Positions 44,201 through 54,300 of a stretch of 64,000 nt of DNA are shown in pieces; positions within the stretch are counted from its first letter, which is position 1, and each line of letters begins with the position of its first letter. The stretch spans positions 310,001-374,000 of the forward strand of contig BDSL01000019.1 of NCBI GenBank assembly GCA_003116995.1. Direction: 5' to 3'. The position numbers were made by a program, and so were the translations under genes. This DNA is from Yamagishiella unicocca. Taxonomy: Eukaryota; Chlorophyta; Chlorophyceae; Chlamydomonadales; Volvocaceae. A model generated the notes under the pieces. The model searched no databases. It saw only the letters and a program-made list of their open reading frames with translations, and had not been told where the DNA came from.

Positions 44201-47200
44201 TCAAGGACGATCGCGCCTCGGGTCGAGCCCCAACCCTGCCGCAATATCCCCTCCGCTCCGCTCCTGCCGCCCCCTCCGCTGCCAGATACGTCGGCTCCAT
44301 CCAGCCAGCCGTGGAGTCCTCCCTGCTGGCGCTCAAGGCCGACCTGGCGCGGGTGAACGACCCGGCGCTGCCTGCGCCGCTCAAGAGGGCCATCCAGCGC
44401 AGGAGGATGTTCGCACGGAGGGGCAAGCGCAAGGGTGCGTACCTCGGGGGGGAGGAGGGCGAGGACCTGGGAGAAGGGGGTAGGGGGGCGGAGACTGGGG
44501 GTAGGGGGGAAGAGCTGCGGAGTTCCGGCGGGTAGTGGGCAGCACAGCGGTCGGGTCGGGTTCGTGTCGGAGGACCCCTCTCGCCCCTCCGACCCGACCC
44601 AATCTAGTCTTGACTTCCACTTCCACGGACTCCGTGCGCCCACAACCTCCCTGGAGCCATGCCATCGCTCCTTCTGCACTGACCGCGTGTACCCCTCACC
44701 CCGCCGCTCATTCCCCGCCCCTCATCCCCTCACCCCGCCCCTCTGCCCTCAGGCGAGGGCGCCGCCGAAATCGGGTCCGTGTTCAAGGGCGCCACCAGGA
44801 GGTGCGCGGGGTGGGGTTTCGAGGAAGACCCGTGGATGCCAGAAAAAACCGTGGGGTGGGGCAGGGTGGGGTGTCTGTGGGTGTGTGTGACACCACGGAG
44901 CAGCTGCTCCCGTATGCCAACAACACGGGAACAGAGACGCAGCAGCGGGGCGGCGGCCTGGGCTGCTTTCACGTGCGGCAGCAGGATGTACGAGCACACG
45001 CAGGGGGCGGTGCAGGGGCCCGTGGAAGAGACAACATACACGGTGCCTGCGGAGTACCTGTCATGTGGGCGGCTTGCCACACAGAGATACGGGCCATACG
45101 GACCATGGGGGCAAGCTTACAGCTCGCGGCACCCCCATCAAACCTCCCTCCCCTCCCTCCCCCCCCTCCCCTCCCTCCCCCCCCAACCTGCCCGACAGGG
45201 ACCGCCGCTCCGCCCGCACTCGGGAGCTAGACCGCCAAGCAGCCGAGGTGCTGGGGCTGCCGCCGGAGGTCGTGGACGCCACGGGCACCCACACCGCCAG
45301 CGGGGGATCGGGGCTGGAGGGCTCGGGCACGGACGGCACGGACGGCGGAGGCATGGGCAGCGACAGCGGAGGCGAGCTCAGCGGCGGAGAGGGCCGGCGG
45401 AGGGGCAGTGGCGGCGTGGGACCGCCCAAGCTGCCTCGCGGCGGCCTCATAGGGCCCAGCGTGCTCAGTGATCCCGCGCAGGTTGGTTGAACGGTTGGTT
45501 GTTGTTGGTTGGTTGGTTGGTTGTTGTCGTGAAATGCGGTAGTGACGGGACCGCACCATGGCGGACGGGTCGGGGCTGTCTGCGGGCGACTGAACCTGGT
45601 GTGTGGCGGCCAACAGGGAGGCGCTCCTATCCCGCCGCAGCCTCTGCCTTGTGGGGCAGAAGGGACCCCTCCCGCCTCCCAGAACACTTACTCCGAGCAC
45701 CCCCTCCCCCCCAACATCTGACCTGCCCGCCACCCACTCCAGGCCCAAGTGCTGCTGCAGCTGACTCGGGCGCTGGCGCTGACTGGGCGCATGGACGAGG
45801 CAACGTGGGTGGTGGGCGGGAAGGAAAGGCTTTGCGGGGGGGGCCGCAGCCTGGACTGCCCATAGCACCGATCAGTTGTTGATGCAGGGAAGCTGGCCGG
45901 GGGAGAGCAGGAAGGCCGTCCTTGCCTCCTCAAGTTTTCGGTGATCCGCAACGCCGTACTGTACGAACCATACACAACTCATCCGTGCCCCCCGACCTAC
46001 CTCCACCCACCCGCACCCCCTGGCCCCTCCCGGCAGCGCGCTGCTGGACCGAGCTATCGCCATGGTCACCACAAGCACCGGCGCCGACGGTGCTCCAGTG
46101 GTGGGCAAGCGCGGCCCGGGGGGCCCCTGGTTCGAGCGCGCGGTGGTGGATCGGCTGCGGCTGGGGCAGCTGGAGCTGGCCAGCATGGCGGCGGCGGCGG
46201 AGCTGGATGGGCCGGCGGCCGGCGGGGGCGGCGGCTGTCTGCTTGACGCCACCCAGCTGGGGGCGCTGCGGGGCCTGACTAGCCGCTGGCCGTTCAGCGT
46301 GGGGCTGTGGAACATGTACTGCTCGGCGCATGCGCAGGTGCGTCTCAGTGGGGAGCCACTCTTTAGCACATGGTCACATGGTCACACGGACACATTCTCT
46401 CATGCTCACATTGTCACGCAATCACTCCCAACTTCCTGCACGACTGTCGAGGCGAGAGAACAGCATCCGCCTAAGCCGCTCGCCGGCGTGCAGTAGGCAC
46501 AGCTGAGATGAATGCTAACAGGGCCGGACGAACCGGCGTCTCGTTGCCAAAGCTGTTGTGGGACGCTAAGTGGCAACCGCACGGTGTCAAGGGAAGAACA
46601 GCCGCTGCTTCCACGCAGTCACCGCGACCCCTGCTCGCGCTATCGCGCCTTGGGTGGCCCCGCCTACAACACTCCCCCACGCCACCCCTTTCCATCCTAT
46701 CCCGTCGCGTAAAACGGTGTTAACCCCCCCCCCCGGCCCACGGGTTTCCCTCGAACCCCCGGCCCAGGGCAACGACCTGCGCACCTGGGCTGTCCACATC
46801 ACCACGTTGCGCCGCCGCAACGCCACCAGCGTGCCGCTCATGGTGCTGCAGGTGAGGCAGGGAGGGCCCGAGCTGGTAACGCACGCACATCTACCGCAAA
46901 CACCCTCCTCACGCACCATAACACGCCCTCTACTCTCTACTCCTCCCCCCTGCCGCCGCCCCAACCATCACCAGGGGCACGTGTATTTGATGGCCCGGCA
47001 GTTTCGCGAGGCAGCCTCGGAGTACTTCCATGCCTACCGCTTCGTGCCGGAGGAGCCGGTGCTGCTGCTGTGCCTGGCGGTGGCGCTGTTGTCGGACGCA
47101 ATGGCCTCGGCGGCGGCTGTGGGAACAGGGGGCGGCGGAGGCGGCGGTGGCGGTTCCCTCGGCGGCCCGCAGCAGCTGCCGCCCCAGCGCCACATGCGCA

Positions 47201-47889
47201 GCAGCGGAGCCCCCACCCGAGACCGCAACCGGGGGGTCCTGGCAGGCTTTGCGTTCCTGCAGGTGAGGGCGGTGAAAGGAGGTGCCGCCCGTTGGCCTTG
47301 GCGCCAGCGAATGGTCCCTGTGCTTGCCTGGGCCGGCCGCTCCTCCCTCGGCTTTCGCAACCCTTCCAGTCGGGCTCCAACCCCCTCCCTGGAGTGGACA
47401 CCACCGATAGTTTGGTCCCGCCTGGCCGCGAGGGCCCGCCCTGGAGCTGCAGCCCCGGGCGGCTGCTGCTTCCCGGCACATCAAGCTGAGACAGGTGACC
47501 CCACCTGCTCCCCCTCACCCCCTCTTCCGCCTCCCTCCCGACAGGCCTATCAGCGAGCCCGCGGTGGCCCGCTCAGCCAGGAGGTGGCCTACAACATGGG
47601 CCGCGCCGCCCACCAGCTGGGCCTTCTGCACATCGCCCACCATTACTACGAGCTGGCGCTGGCGGCGCCGCCGGCCACGGGACCGCCCGCCTGGCAGTCC
47701 GCAGTTGCCGGGGGGGGCGGCGCAGCAGCTGGGGCGGCGGCGCCGTCCGCCCCCGCCCCTGGAGCCGCCCCTGGAGCTGCTCGCTGGGACCTGCGGCGTG
47801 AGGTGGCTCATAACCTGGTCCAGCTGTACCGCAGCAGCGGAGCGACGGGGCTTGCCCGGGAGGTGATGGCCAAGTATCTGGTGGTGTGA
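38235..47889 (+). CDS. TFIIIC subunit with TPR repeats (TFC4/GTF3C3 type)
   Basis: Exons: 38235-38634, 38754-39430, 39720-39797, 40035-40101, 40356-40467, 40674-40761, 40959-40997, 41248-41328, 41559-41651, 41971-42064, 42337-42475, 42677-42835, 43131-43445, 44286-44434, 44753-44801, 45199-45481, 45743-45804, 46037-46337, 46768-46851, 46975-47262, 47545-47889. They give about 1300 residues with phase kept at all 20 junctions. TFIIIC binds tRNA-gene promoters for RNA polymerase III. The about 360-residue N-terminus is acidic, then has RGRGRGRGR tracts before a basic KRSSKRRPKRGIPEE. Two TPR arrays follow. The first begins AKLGQANVMYAMREYPPAIELL, then SDPYHTLGLLHEANGQPRKALDFFMIAAHLSPRD; the second includes GHVYLMARQFREAASEYFHAYRF near the C-terminus. 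Order and spacing match TFC4. Intron 3 seems to use a GC donor. Intron 9 holds telomeric repeats. Intron 13 (840 bp) holds dispersed repeat A. Confidence 0.9.
41020..41073. repeat. 18-bp tandem repeat in a TFIIIC intron
   Basis: The unit CCGCACGTGGCTGGGGGG occurs three times head to tail, the last with one change. It begins about 20 bp after the donor of the intron at 40998-41247. Confidence 0.92.
41689..41715. repeat. Interstitial telomere-type repeat (CCCTAAAA)
   Basis: The plus strand reads three consecutive CCCTAAAA units followed by CCC. Its complement TTTTAGGG is the telomere repeat of Chlamydomonas. It lies in the intron at 41652-41970, between two TPR-coding exons. Confidence 0.9.
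43471..43525 (-). repeat. Dispersed intronic repeat A, copy 2
   Basis: This is the reverse complement of 8453-8507 with one mismatch in 55 bases. It starts 26 bp after the donor of TFIIIC intron 13. The rest of that intron (about 43530-43900) is purine-rich and unusually long for this gene, so a larger insertion is possible. Confidence 0.9.
44814..44835 (+). repeat. Dispersed intronic repeat B, copy 1
   Basis: These 22 bases are identical to 63403-63424. The copy starts 12 bp past the donor of the TFIIIC intron at 44802. Its two halves (GGGTTTC and GAAGACCC) can pair as a hairpin with one bulge and a GAG loop. Confidence 0.85.
45482..45527 (+). repeat. TTGG simple repeat in a TFIIIC intron
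   Basis: GGTT/TTGG-type repeats run directly from the intron donor (GTTGGT). The array is short and imperfect. Confidence 0.8.
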
Positions 47890-48454
47890 GTCCGCCGCGT
47901 GGACTGTTGGGGAGACGGCGAGGAGGCCACCCGTGGGGGCCGGGGCTGTGGGCCCGGCCACAAGTTGTGGGAGGGGCCTCCGTAGGAGCCGGGGCTGTTG
48001 GGCCCGGTGCGCCCAACATGGGCGCGTTGTCAGCCAGCTTCATCACCAAACGGGCACGGGGGAGGGGCTGGGTTAATTGCAGGCTTGCCCCCGAGGGAGA
48101 GTCGCAGCTGCAAGCTGGGTGGGCTTCGGCTGGCTTCGGGCATTCGCGTCATCCGTTTGCAACTAGGGCTGGGTGTTGCCGCTGGGTGCCCACCGCTGGC
48201 TCGGCTGGCTTATGCAGAGCGCCTGGCTCCCGCTGACGACCTCTACAACAACATGTAATATCTCATGTAACTCGACCTCACGTAGTAGCCGTGCTAGTTG
48301 TTCTTGAAGCATTTCACCTTTACCGTACCAACTGCCGTATTCATGTAGACGTAAACGGTACCAAGCTATATTACATTCGAAGCCTTCGCCGCAGCGTTTA
48401 TAAGCTAGTATTAATAATTACAGCGCTCACTATCCTATACGGGTGTGCTGCAGA
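47890..48454. other. Intergenic region with TFIIIC 3' UTR
   Basis: Two TGTAA poly(A)-type signals at 48254-48258 and 48266-48270 lie about 370 nt past the TFIIIC stop. The remaining about 180 bp before the next ATG would be the promoter and 5' UTR of the small mitochondrial gene. Confidence 0.5.
48254..48270 (+). terminator. Paired TGTAA poly(A) signals of the TFIIIC gene
   Basis: Two TGTAA motifs 12 bp apart lie about 370 nt after the stop codon and before the next gene. The position suits a volvocine 3' end. Confidence 0.5.
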
Positions 48455-48945
48455 ATGTCGCGACAGTTACTTCGCAGCGCCTGCCGCGCTTTATCAAGCT
48501 TGCAAGCGCCAGCACATGGCGCGAACGGCAGTAATAGCATTGTATCTGGCAGCATGATGCGCTCTATGCTAGGCAAGCTCCATGGCGGCCCTGCTGGCAT
48601 CCAGGCGCAGAGTCCAGTCTTGTTGCAAAGCTTTCGCCAGGCCGGAGTGCAGGTGTGGAAGTTGGATGCACGATCGGTCATGATTTTCGTGTAAGCCTTG
48701 ATGTCGAGCGGGTCGGCGCGACAGGTGTCGGCGGTTCCCACGTATGCCTCCATGGGCTTTGCCGCATCTGCGATGCCTGCGACCGATACGTTGTCGGTTC
48801 TAGGCTCGGTAGCACAGGTAAGCAAGGCGACGGGGATAGGCGGGGGCCGGAGAAGTTCAGAACCCTGATTGATCGTCGTCTTTGCAGCACCGTGGCGCTT
48901 CATCAACAGAGTTGGAAGAGGATGGCGACAGCGATGAAGGAGTAA
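48455..48945 (+). CDS. Small protein with a mitochondrial-type presequence, function unknown
   Basis: Exons: 48455-48690 and 48888-48945. They give 97 residues. The donor is GTAAGC and the acceptor follows a pyrimidine-rich tract (CGTCTTTGCAG). The N-terminus MSRQLLRSACRALSSL is an amphipathic Arg/Ser/Leu helix typical of mitochondrial import. Further on, SMMRSMLGKLHGG and SPVLLQSFRQAG look helical. ARSVMIFVTVALHQQSWKRMATAMKE carries a short hydrophobic stretch and ends in a basic helix. Size and features suit a small subunit of a respiratory complex or mitoribosome, but I do not recognise it. An alternative donor at 48662 (CAG|GTGTGG) would read into a different, acidic exon 2 frame; the GTAAGC choice is preferred because it gives a clean stop soon after. 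Confidence 0.6.
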
Positions 48946-51392
48946 GTGCGCCTAACGGCGTTTGTTATGTTCTTTGCCGTGCGTATGCAACAAGCTTCCT
49001 GCCACCCAAGTCGCTCGAATGCACAGGACGCAACCTACTTACGTCATGTGGTCAACCCGCAGAGCGCCCTAAGAATTCCTGCATGTCCTGATGAGCCACC
49101 AGACGTAAGGCTGTGAGAGCCCCGCAAGCCGCCACACAGCATGTATGGCAGTATTAGGCGTCTGGTGCCTGCAGCGGGGAAACAGTGCGTAATCACTGCC
49201 ACCTGACACGGTTCTCTTGTATGTTCTGTATTCCTGCATTGGCGCCGAAAGCTCTAAGCATGTGAGGCCGTGCTTTTGCTGGCGCGCCATTGAACCACCA
49301 CCCTGCGCACCGGCATACACAAGCGCCTGCGGCTGTTTGATTTCCCTCTGCCCCATGCGTGTGCCCCGCTTTGCAGACTTTATAACACGGAATCACCTGA
49401 GGAGTACGGAGGACTGGGCATTGCGGCAGCCACTTGCATGTCAGCAATGCCACCCAGTCTGGACCGATGAATCTCCTCAGGGCAGGCGTGCCCGACATGG
49501 CTGAGTGCAGCCGTCGGAGACAGAAGGGCGGACATGACGAAACGGCGAGGGTGTGGGTTTGTGCATCAAAGTGTCCGAAGTGCTGAAGTGGGTTGTAACC
49601 GCGGCCTTGCGGGCTTGAACAAGGGCAGGCAGGGTCTTGCAAGACATACCAAGGTCATGACAACCGTGGCGGAGATGAGGGACAGCGCCTCAGCGAAACA
49701 CCTGAGGAATGAAGGACCAGAGACGGGTGTGTGAGTGTTTAGTCAGCTGACTGTTAAGGGAGAAACCTCGAGTCACAAGGAACATTACTTACACCTGTGC
49801 TAGTAGCCTAAAGCAACATGTAACAGGCAGGTGGTGTACTTTTGGACAACAACAGTTTTTTTAATCTTTGGTGGCGGTAAGCTGCCGGAACAGAGACAGC
49901 ATAGCTTTTGAGTATACGATAACGGCAGCCGTTGCTGGCCCGACGAGCTTGACGTTTGAGTGTTCGAACCTTGTCACGTTGCCTGCATCAGTGAGGAGGT
50001 TTTAGCGAGCGTCACCGGAAGGTGACGGTATGCGCTGCGTTGACCGCGTAGTTTTCAATGTCCTTCTGAGTGGCATGTGCGTTATGCGACGCGCACGCTC
50101 GGTCAGTGATCCTCCGTTGCAATGGGGACTCGGAACTGACTCATGGCCGCGGGTTGTGGCGTCCCTATGTGATACTGTGATACACATCCCACTTCACGTG
50201 TTATTCATGTTCGGATTGCAACCTCGCAACTCTTTGTATGCCAGTGCAGCACAGCACCAGCCGCTGCTTTAGTGCTGGTACGAGCCGGAGCATGCGGTAA
50301 ACAAGCCTTATGGAGGTGGATCCGTTGGAACACGAACAGCGCATATGGCAAAACGCACGCCAACATAGCAGCCGAAGTGCTTGGCCTATCGGGCACATTG
50401 TCGAGCGCCAGGTTAGTAACGCGCCGTGGTCCAGGATTTAACGACAAAAGGTAGTTTAAAAGGGAGGCCGGCAGCGCGAGCCTGGCTGGCTGATAGCCGC
50501 CTGTAGGCGTCGGCACCAGTCGGCGCCTGTATGTGCGGGCTCCGCGGGACGCCGTTGGCGACACATGCTGAGGCAGGGCAGATTGCACCCACCCCATTCT
50601 AGTTGTGGAAGTGAGACCATGAGTCAGACACGAGCTGGGTCGAGGGATGGCTAGTTGCGACGGTTATGCAAGGTGGGTTCCGTCGTGTCGCGTCGACCTG
50701 TTGACAGTCGTCCAGGGGTTTCGTAGTGGAAGTGCCCCAATGCTAACGGGTATCTAATCCGTAAGGACCCCTCTGCCAGTGCAGCGATGACGTGATAAGT
50801 CAACACCCGGTCATGCGCGGGACACAGGAATGCGCTAACTGCCACCACTTCTAGCCCTGTATGCCCCAAAAGCTTGACTAGAAGGTCATTCACTTCATAA
50901 GTATGGTACAAGTGCAAAGCCCTGCAGCACAACTGCGGCTTCACCGTACCTGCCACTGCATCTGCACTGCAGGACCAGGCACACGAGACCATCCTGTCAT
51001 TAACACGAAAGAGGACAGAAATTATGGTTGAGTCTTGAGTCACGGAACAGTGAGTCACGGAACAGCGACAGTGAGTTAACGTTGACGGCCATGTAACTCT
51101 GACAAAGTCCTTGTCGGCGCGCGACATTGAAAGACAATAACCTGTAAAGGAGACGCTAAAGTACGATTACCTGCGACGCAGCAATTCAAGTTTCATCACC
51201 CAGGGAATCGCCGGCAAATCATCGCGCACGGCCTGCCGTACAAAGCCAAGTGTCGGGATTTCCGTTCCGGCACTCCGGATTTCTTTAGTCGCTTTACCCG
51301 ATGCGATAAGCATTTCTAGACACCGAATTTCACTAACGAAGCAAGATTCCCTCAATCATTTTCCTATCACCTTGATTTAGTCGCTGTCTCTG
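48946..51392. other. Gene-poor region upstream of ClpD
   Basis: About 2.4 kb of lower-GC sequence. A plus-strand TGTAA at 49594-49598 could end the small mitochondrial gene transcript. A minus-strand open frame at 51127-50651 (158 codons) has no recognised domain. The ClpD promoter should lie near the right end. No RNA gene was recognised. Confidence 0.4.
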
Positions 51393-54300
51393 ATGCCGCT
51401 GAACCTCGAGCTCAAACCCCGGTCCGCCGGCACGGCGCGGGGCGTTGTTGGGAGATGTCTATTCCACACTCCTCGCGCTCACTTGCTACGAGGAGCGCAG
51501 CTCGCAGTGCCGACCGCTGCTCAGCGTCCGGCCCTGCAGTTGAGTTCCAAGCTCCCGCGTCCGCAGCGGTTCTCCGCGAGTCGTCGCCAAACCGTCAAGG
51601 TGCAAGCCGTTTTTGAACGGTTCACCGAGCGCTCGATCAAGACGGTGATGATAGCTCAAACAGAGGCCAAGGCTTTCGGTCACAATGAGGTGCGCGGGGG
51701 AGGGCGCTACGTCTTCCGGTGACGAGTTCCGCCCGTCGACACTGTATCGGTCACCACCCCTCCGCAGGTTAACACGGAGCACATCCTACTGGGGCTGATT
51801 ACGGAAGAGACCCTCAGCAAGAACGGCTACTTGAATAGTGGTGTGTCATCGGAGCGCGCGAAGGCTGCGGTGGAGGCCATTTTTGGGCGCAAGAGGCCTG
51901 TCAGCCATGGGGAGAGCATCCCTTTCAGTCGTGAAGTGCGAAAGATGTTCGAGGCTGCGACGCACGTAGGTTCTTCGCGTTGTTGCGTGCTTTCGGCACG
52001 CAGCTTCCTCCAACTTTGCCGGCTGCGAATTCCGCTGTTAATCAATAGCCAGCCTGTTTTCTTTTCCCATCGCGTATGTGGCAAGGATGCGGCGGTCCCG
52101 ACCTTCGGAGGGTTGTTGTCGCTTGCCCTCTGAGCGATGTGCTTTGTCATATGGGCCGTGCAGGAGTGCAAGCGCTCCAACGTCAACTGGATTTCACCCG
52201 AGCATATCCTGCTCGCGATGCTGGCAATGCCGGACTGCAACGGCAAGCGCGTCCTGCATTCGTAAGTCACCTGGGGCTGCCGAACACTAGGCGCGGTGCC
52301 CGTACCCACCCGGCCCCCTCCAAGCCTCAGTTCCATGCCCACCCGAGGAAGCCGGCCACAATACACGGAGCATTGCCTGCATACTGCGGCAGCTGCCGTC
52401 CGGACCCCCGCTTCCCCATCGACCTCCCCGTCCACCATTGCATCTGCTGGCTGCCACTACTGCCGCGCGGCTCGTCAATAGCCTCCTTGCCCCCCAGTAG
52501 GCCTTGTGTGTAGACGAGACAGCCCCCCGCCTGTTGAATACAATGTCCCTTTAGCATAGTCCCCGGCCCAGTCTGCCTATCGAGTACCCCGCGCACAGCT
52601 GCTAGCTGACACGGGCCCCTCGTGTCACCGCAGGCTGTCCACCGATGTCGAGGGTCTCAAGGCAGAGGCGTCCAAGCGGCTCAAGGGCGACACAGACGCT
52701 GAACAGGCAAAGAAGAAGCAGGTGAGCGTGAAGGCGGAACGTGATAGCCAAATGGGTATGCGTTGGAGCGCTCAGGCCAGGGGAGCACAGGCTGTGCTGC
52801 TGCGAGAGAGCTTCTTCCATTCGCTCGCGCTAGCTAAGGCTACACGTTCAGCAATGTTATGTGCACGCCATTGCTGCTGGTGGTTCGTCCTAGTCCTTTA
52901 GGGTCGCCCTCTACGTCGCCGTCTTCGGTCGACAGCTATCGCCTGCCTCTTAGCGCACGTGGTATAGCGGGCACACTGCAGCCTTCATGCTACGGACCTA
53001 GAAATGCATTCCCGCCTAGCTCCGCGGCTCTCGACTACCGATGCCGCCCTCTCGCTCGCAGGCCTCCGGTGCCAAGGAGGGCCCCAAGATGACCGAGGAG
53101 TACTGCAAGGACCTGTGCGCAGAGGTCCTGGCGGGGCGCATCGACCCGGTACGTGCGCAGCTCCTGCGGCTGTTGATGCCGACGATGCTGATGGGGTGAA
53201 TTTTGGGTGGGACCGCCAATGGGTGTAGCTTTCGGGCCGCTTAACTGTGACGCTTAACTGTGCTAGCTGGCGGGACGGAGATGGCAGCTCACTTGGCAGC
53301 TCACTTGGCAGCTCAGTTGGCAGCTCAGTTGGGAAACTCCTTGTCCATCCATCATGCGCACCTTGGCGGCACACGGCGCGGCGTGGGACACGTGTCTCGC
53401 ACGGAGTGGAAGCTGTGCCCCCTGCAACCTGTGCTCCTGCCCGTGCTGCTTCAATACACATAGCCCGCGGCGTGGTGCCAGCCCAGATGCCGCGCAACAC
53501 CGTCTCCGTGCCCCTACGCCTCACGCATCCCAACCCTGCCTACCTCGTACAGGTGGTGGGCCGCGAGCGTGAGGTGGCCCGTGTGGTCCAGATCCTGGCC
53601 CGCCGCACCAAGAACAACCCGATCCTGCTGGGAGAGCCCGGTGTGGGCAAGACGGCAATCGCCGAGGGGTTGGCGGCCGCCATCGTGCACCGCCACAGCT
53701 CGCTGGACGGAGTGCCGCTGCCGGAGTTCCTGCACTCGAAGCGCATTCTGCAGCTGGACGTGGGACTGCTGATCGCGGGTAGGGAGAGTCACACGCTGTT
53801 GAAAGCTGTAGCACGCGTGTAGGCGTTGTACTTAGCAAAGCTCGAAAGGGTAACATCGCCAATATCGCCTTGAGGAGCAAGATGAGGCTCCTGGTAACGT
53901 TCAGAGGCACAGCAAAACTGACAGGAACGGCGATTGCAGCGAGCAGTTTGGGTCGGCTGTGATGAGATCATCACGAAGGCTCGCTGCTTGGGTACTGTCT
54001 CGTCAACGAGGATCGCTTACTGGGTATGAAAAGCCAGCGGACATCTTCGAAAGAGACGGAAGCTGCCCTGCATCAGCACCAATACGGCGAACGAAAGTTG
54101 GCTGCCAGCGCAACCAAAGCCATGGCCTGCACTGACTACAATGTCTCGGATAGCGCAGCGTGCAGCTTGTGCTGACGGTTGGAGGGATTCGTTGCAAACT
54201 CATCGGCGTAGCCACAGGAGTTTCCGCTGCCACGGATTTGCTGCGTCGCGTCGCTCAGGTGCCGGCATGCTACAAACCGCTCCCTGAACCCGCAGGTGCC

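Noticed and set aside
49960..50000. GTGTTCGAACC, resembling a tRNA T-loop
   Set aside because: No pairing T stem, acceptor stem or box A could be placed around it.
50651..51127. Minus-strand open frame of 158 codons divergent from ClpD
   Set aside because: It looks superficially protein-like, but has no recognisable family, no preferred GC-rich third positions and no splice partners. It was left as possible noise.
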